The notes under the pieces: generated by a model
The model's input: only the letters and a program-made list of their open reading frames with translations
Told to the model about the DNA's origin: nothing
The model's database searches: none
Translations under genes and position numbers: made by a program
DNA from: CAWCDJ01 sp963796485
GTDB lineage: Bacteria > Acidobacteriota > Terriglobia > Bryobacterales > Bryobacteraceae
Reading direction: 5' to 3'
DNA: 64,000 nucleotides
NCBI GenBank assembly: GCA_963796485.1
Contig: CAWCLV010000004.1
Span: 1,488,001-1,552,000 of the forward strand
Shown: piece by piece, positions 61,203-64,000 of the stretch
How the letters are laid out: every line of letters begins with the position of its first letter
How positions within the stretch are numbered: the first letter of the stretch is position 1

Positions 61203-61421
61203 ATGGCTACCAAGAAGAAGGCAGTGAAGAAGGCCCCGGCCAAGAAGGCGGCAAAAAAGGCTCCGGCGAAGAAAGCCGTGAAAAAGGCCCCGGCGAAGAA
61301 AGCCCCCGCCAAGAAAGCGCCCGCAAGAAAAGCGCCCGTAAAAAAAGCGGCGAAGAAGACTCCGCGGAAGAAACCGATCCCCGGCGCCGGCGTGATCCAT
61401 TCAGAGTCGAAGCAGACGTAA
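61203..61421 (+). CDS. Histone H1-like Lys/Ala/Pro-rich DNA-binding protein
   Basis: 72 aa composed of repeated KKAPAK/KKA units (about 12 between residues 3 and 58), ending in an acidic-polar tail VIHSESKQT. Resembles bacterial histone H1/Hc1 C-terminal-like proteins that coat DNA through charge. SD GAGGTGA at about 61193-61199. No folded domain. Very short tandem repeats at DNA level (AAGAAAGC-type) make it prone to length variation. Confidence 0.88.
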   Translation: MATKKKAVKKAPAKKAAKKAPAKKAVKKAPAKKAPAKKAPARKAPVKKAAKKTPRKKPIPGAGVIHSESKQT

Positions 61422-61484
61422 CCAAGTCCGGCCGGCTAGCCGTGCGGCCGGTGCTCACGGGTAGCGCCGGCCTTCCCCAACACG

Positions 61485-63935
61485 ATGAGGACCAAACCCG
61501 CCAAAGAGCCTGTCGGGTACCACACCACGCATAAGCCGCGTGCCGCGTGGTTTCAGGCCTCCACCGCGTCTCCGATGCGCGATGCCGATCCGCGCCAGGT
61601 GGAGCGCCGGATGTTCGCCGATCCCCACTCAGGTCCCCAGGCCTGGGAGCCCATGGGACCGGCCAACTTCGCCGGCCGCGTCACGGCGCTGGCCATGCAT
61701 CCCAAGACGGGCATGCTGTTCGCCGGAACCGCCGGGGGCGGCATCTGGCGGAGCCCCGACCTCGGCAAGACCTGGATCGAGCCTCCCCTGGCCCTCCACC
61801 CACCGCTCCACACCAGGATCCCTTACTACGCGAAGGTGAAGAGCTGGCCGAGCAACGCGATCGGCTCGGTGGCGATCGATCCGCACAATCCGGACCACAT
61901 TCTCTGCGGGATGGGAGAAGCCAACGGTTCGGCCGACAGTTACCCCGGTTGCGGGATCTTCCACTCGCTCGATGCCGGCGAGACATGGCGCATTCTCGCC
62001 TACTCGGACGAGACCGGGTTGCCGCGGCGCATCGGCGCGCTGGCGATCGACCCTGCCGATGCCAAGCACATTTGGGCGGCCGGCGTGAGCCAAACTCCCG
62101 GCACGGCAGCCGGCCTGTTCTATACGGTCGATGGCGGCGGCACGTGGTACCTCCTGAACGCCTTCAATAAGTGCTACAACTGCCACGCGGTGGTCTTCGC
62201 CGGCAAAATAATGCTTGGCGCCTTCGACGCTCGCGGGGCGGCAAACGGCATCTGGCGCTCTTCCCATGGGACGAAGGACGGCGGGAATTGGATCGGGTGC
62301 GCTACCGGCCTGCCCGAGGGAATTCGCTTCGGCCGCACCAGTCTCGCGGTAGCCCGCTCCCATCCGAGGACCGTGTACGCCCTGGCGGGGGACAGGCGGG
62401 GCGGAGTTCTGGGCGTGTACCGCAGCGACGATGCCGGCGAAACGTGGCGGGATGCCGGGAGCCGGCATTTTCAAGGCGAGCATCAGAGTTCTTATACGAA
62501 TTGCATAGCCGTGCATCCCGAGGACCCGAACTTCGTGGTGGCCGGAGGCCTTGACGTGTACGTCTCGCGTAACGGAGGCAAGACGTGGGCTCACGCCAGC
62601 GACGGCCGTGCGGCTCCGGGCACTCCCAAGGCGGTTCACGACGACCAGCATGCGCTGCTCATCCTGAAAGACGGCACGATCATTACGGGGAGCGACGGCG
62701 GCGTTTACGTCAGCGCCAACGGCGGAAAGAGCTGGTCGCCTCGTTTGCGCGGCATGCAGACAACGATGTTCTATGGCATCGATGTGGCCGCGGGCAACGC
62801 CAAAGCGATGGGCGGCGGCTGCCAGGACAACGGAACCCTGATTCGAGACGACCGCGACGCTCCCTGCCATTTCCGCAACGTGATCGGCGGCGACGGGATC
62901 TGGTTGATCTATGACCGCGAAGATCCCAAGAACATCTTCGGCGGCTACCACGAGGCGCACATCTTCCACCATCACCCGGTTCGCGATACCTGGGTGAATG
63001 TCACGCCGCCCATTCACCAGGCCGAACGCAAGGTGCGGGCAGTCGTGGTAATGGCCATCGATCCGTTCCGCCGCAAAGGGCGGCGCGACAAGGACGTATA
63101 CCTGGGGACGAACCGCCTTTGGCGCACCGTGACCTGGGGGAAGAATTGGAAGCCTGTCTCGCCCGATTTCGACGGGACCGCCGTTACCGCGATCGCCATC
63201 GCGCCGGACGACCCGAATTTCCTGATGGTGGGGACTTTGGCCGGGGGCATCTACCGGTCTACCGACGGCGCGAAGACGTGGTCGGAAAATTTTGCCGGGG
63301 TTGAGATCCCGCCCCGGATGATCACCTCGATCCGGATCTTCAGCCGTCCGGGGCCACCGTCGAACCCGCAACAGCCGCAACTCTCGACCCGTGCTCTCTG
63401 TACCGTGGGGGCGACCGGCTTGGGCGGTCTGATGGGGGTGCAAACATCCGGGTCCGGCCCCGGAGCGGAAATTCTACACCGGCCCTACTCGCACGTGTTT
63501 GCCTGCCTCGGCCATGGCGAATACGGATGGAAGGACGCGGACGGAGGCCGGCTGCCGGACGTCGCCTACCGCTGTTGCGCTTTCGAGACGCGGCCGCCGT
63601 ACCGCGTATTCCTGGGCGGTGATTTCGGAGTCATGGTCTCAGGCGAGGGCGGGTTCCAAGCGCTCGAGCAGTCGTTCAATATCACCGGCCAGCCGGTGGC
63701 GGACCAGTTCGATTGGCGGAACATCAGCGGCAGCCTGCCCAACGTCGTCGTGACCGGGTTGGTCTATCACCACGACGAGAATGCACTTTACGCGGGGACC
63801 TACGGTAGGGGCCTCTGGCGGTTGAATCTGGCTGGTGCGGCGTCGCAATCGCTGGACTCGGCGCCGTTGGTCTACCAGCAGACGGCGAGCAACAACACCC
63901 AGAAATGGGGCAAACCGGGTCTTAATACCCGCTGA
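61485..63935 (+). CDS. BNR/Asp-box repeat sialidase-like (VPS10-type propeller) protein
   Basis: 816 aa, made of Asp-box repeats: DLGKTWIEP, SLDAGETWRI, DGGGTWYLL, DDAGETWRDAG, NGGKTWAHA, NGGKSWSPR, WGKNWKPVS and DGAKTWSEN, giving one or two beta-propellers as in sialidases and xyloglucanases. No signal peptide, and the catalytic Asp/Arg set of a true sialidase cannot be recognised, so enzyme activity is not assured. C-terminus (LVYHHDENALYAGTYGRGLWRLNL) is a typical final blade. ATG 61485 is 63 nt after the histone-like gene. The remaining 65 bases of the window hold nothing recognisable. Confidence 0.85.
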   Translation: MRTKPAKEPVGYHTTHKPRAAWFQASTASPMRDADPRQVERRMFADPHSGPQAWEPMGPANFAGRVTALAMHPKTGMLFAGTAGGGIWRSPDLGKTWIEPPLALHPPLHTRIPYYAKVKSWPSNAIGSVAIDPHNPDHILCGMGEANGSADSYPGCGIFHSLDAGETWRILAYSDETGLPRRIGALAIDPADAKHIWAAGVSQTPGTAAGLFYTVDGGGTWYLLNAFNKCYNCHAVVFAGKIMLGAFDARGAANGIWRSSHGTKDGGNWIGCATGLPEGIRFGRTSLAVARSHPRTVYALAGDRRGGVLGVYRSDDAGETWRDAGSRHFQGEHQSSYTNCIAVHPEDPNFVVAGGLDVYVSRNGGKTWAHASDGRAAPGTPKAVHDDQHALLILKDGTIITGSDGGVYVSANGGKSWSPRLRGMQTTMFYGIDVAAGNAKAMGGGCQDNGTLIRDDRDAPCHFRNVIGGDGIWLIYDREDPKNIFGGYHEAHIFHHHPVRDTWVNVTPPIHQAERKVRAVVVMAIDPFRRKGRRDKDVYLGTNRLWRTVTWGKNWKPVSPDFDGTAVTAIAIAPDDPNFLMVGTLAGGIYRSTDGAKTWSENFAGVEIPPRMITSIRIFSRPGPPSNPQQPQLSTRALCTVGATGLGGLMGVQTSGSGPGAEILHRPYSHVFACLGHGEYGWKDADGGRLPDVAYRCCAFETRPPYRVFLGGDFGVMVSGEGGFQALEQSFNITGQPVADQFDWRNISGSLPNVVVTGLVYHHDENALYAGTYGRGLWRLNLAGAASQSLDSAPLVYQQTASNNTQKWGKPGLNTR

Positions 63936-64000
63936 ATTTTGCGACACATGTACTGATTCTCCACGCCTTCTCCCGCTGGCAGCCTGATTGCTTTGCTCAT

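Noticed and set aside
61428..61451. CCGGCC/GGCCGG inverted repeat after the histone-like gene as a terminator
   Set aside because: Six-bp arms with 12-nt loop and no T tract; common by chance in this GC content.

Overview
The window is about 64 kb of GC-rich bacterial chromosome. Its gene content points to an acidobacterium of the Solibacter/Bryobacterales type. The main markers are two large Oar-like TonB-dependent receptors with an N-terminal carboxypeptidase-regulatory-like domain, a PadR regulator between two ADOP-type (acidobacterial duplicated orphan permease) proteins, a Ser/Thr kinase fused to a TolB/WD40-like propeller, sulfatases, and many exported hydrolases. This placement is inferred from gene families; there is no rRNA or other phylogenetic marker here. 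I found no tRNA, rRNA, CRISPR array, integrase or transposase.

Layout. 1-9257: a tightly overlapped chemosensory operon (CheR-TPR, CheW, MCP, hybrid CheA-REC, CheB, multi-receiver hybrid kinase), Wsp/Frz-like rather than flagellar. 9471-12154 (minus): housekeeping genes rpsU, cspA, a hypothetical, mltG and ruvX. 12208-21054 (plus): AI-2E-family transporter, alginate-lyase-family protein, tryptophanase, a small ModB-like permease, a degenerate ModC-like ATPase, an FmdE-family protein, thiE, a TrmJ-like methyltransferase and a CLC chloride channel, most with overlapping start and stop codons. 21059-22390 (minus): a POTRA-only protein. 22438-25872: lpdA (frameshifted), lipB and a 2-oxoacid dehydrogenase E2, forming a lipoate/oxoacid dehydrogenase cluster closed by a good terminator.

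26159-41230: TonB receptor 1, amidohydrolase, two metallo-beta-lactamase-fold proteins (one with a probable 3' frameshift), a CPBP protease, two divergent sulfatases, an alpha/beta hydrolase and a TlpA-like thioredoxin. 41600-47350: two ADOP permeases around a PadR gene that has a near-perfect palindrome over its own promoter. 47425-51701: ECF sigma factor, membrane polyferredoxin, ankyrin protein and rhodanese. 51794-63935: TonB receptor 2, a lipoprotein, a TPR protein, Ser/Thr kinase, glycosyltransferase, a histone-H1-like Lys/Ala protein and a BNR-repeat sialidase-like protein.

Four sequence-level signals stand out beyond gene content. (i) Many genes have a TANNNT-type -10 box only 5-8 nt before the start codon, which implies leaderless or nearly leaderless mRNAs. 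(ii) A dispersed hairpin repeat with a GTGGGGCAGGC core is present in five copies, two of them identical over 36 nt and 24 kb apart. (iii) The molybdate-type ABC ATPase has lost its signature motif, catalytic Glu and switch His, yet sits intact between a shortened permease and FmdE. (iv) The tryptophanase has a tyrosine-phenol-lyase-like body but tryptophanase-type specificity residues. Two single-base frameshifts (lpdA and a beta-lactamase-fold gene) could be real mutations or assembly errors.
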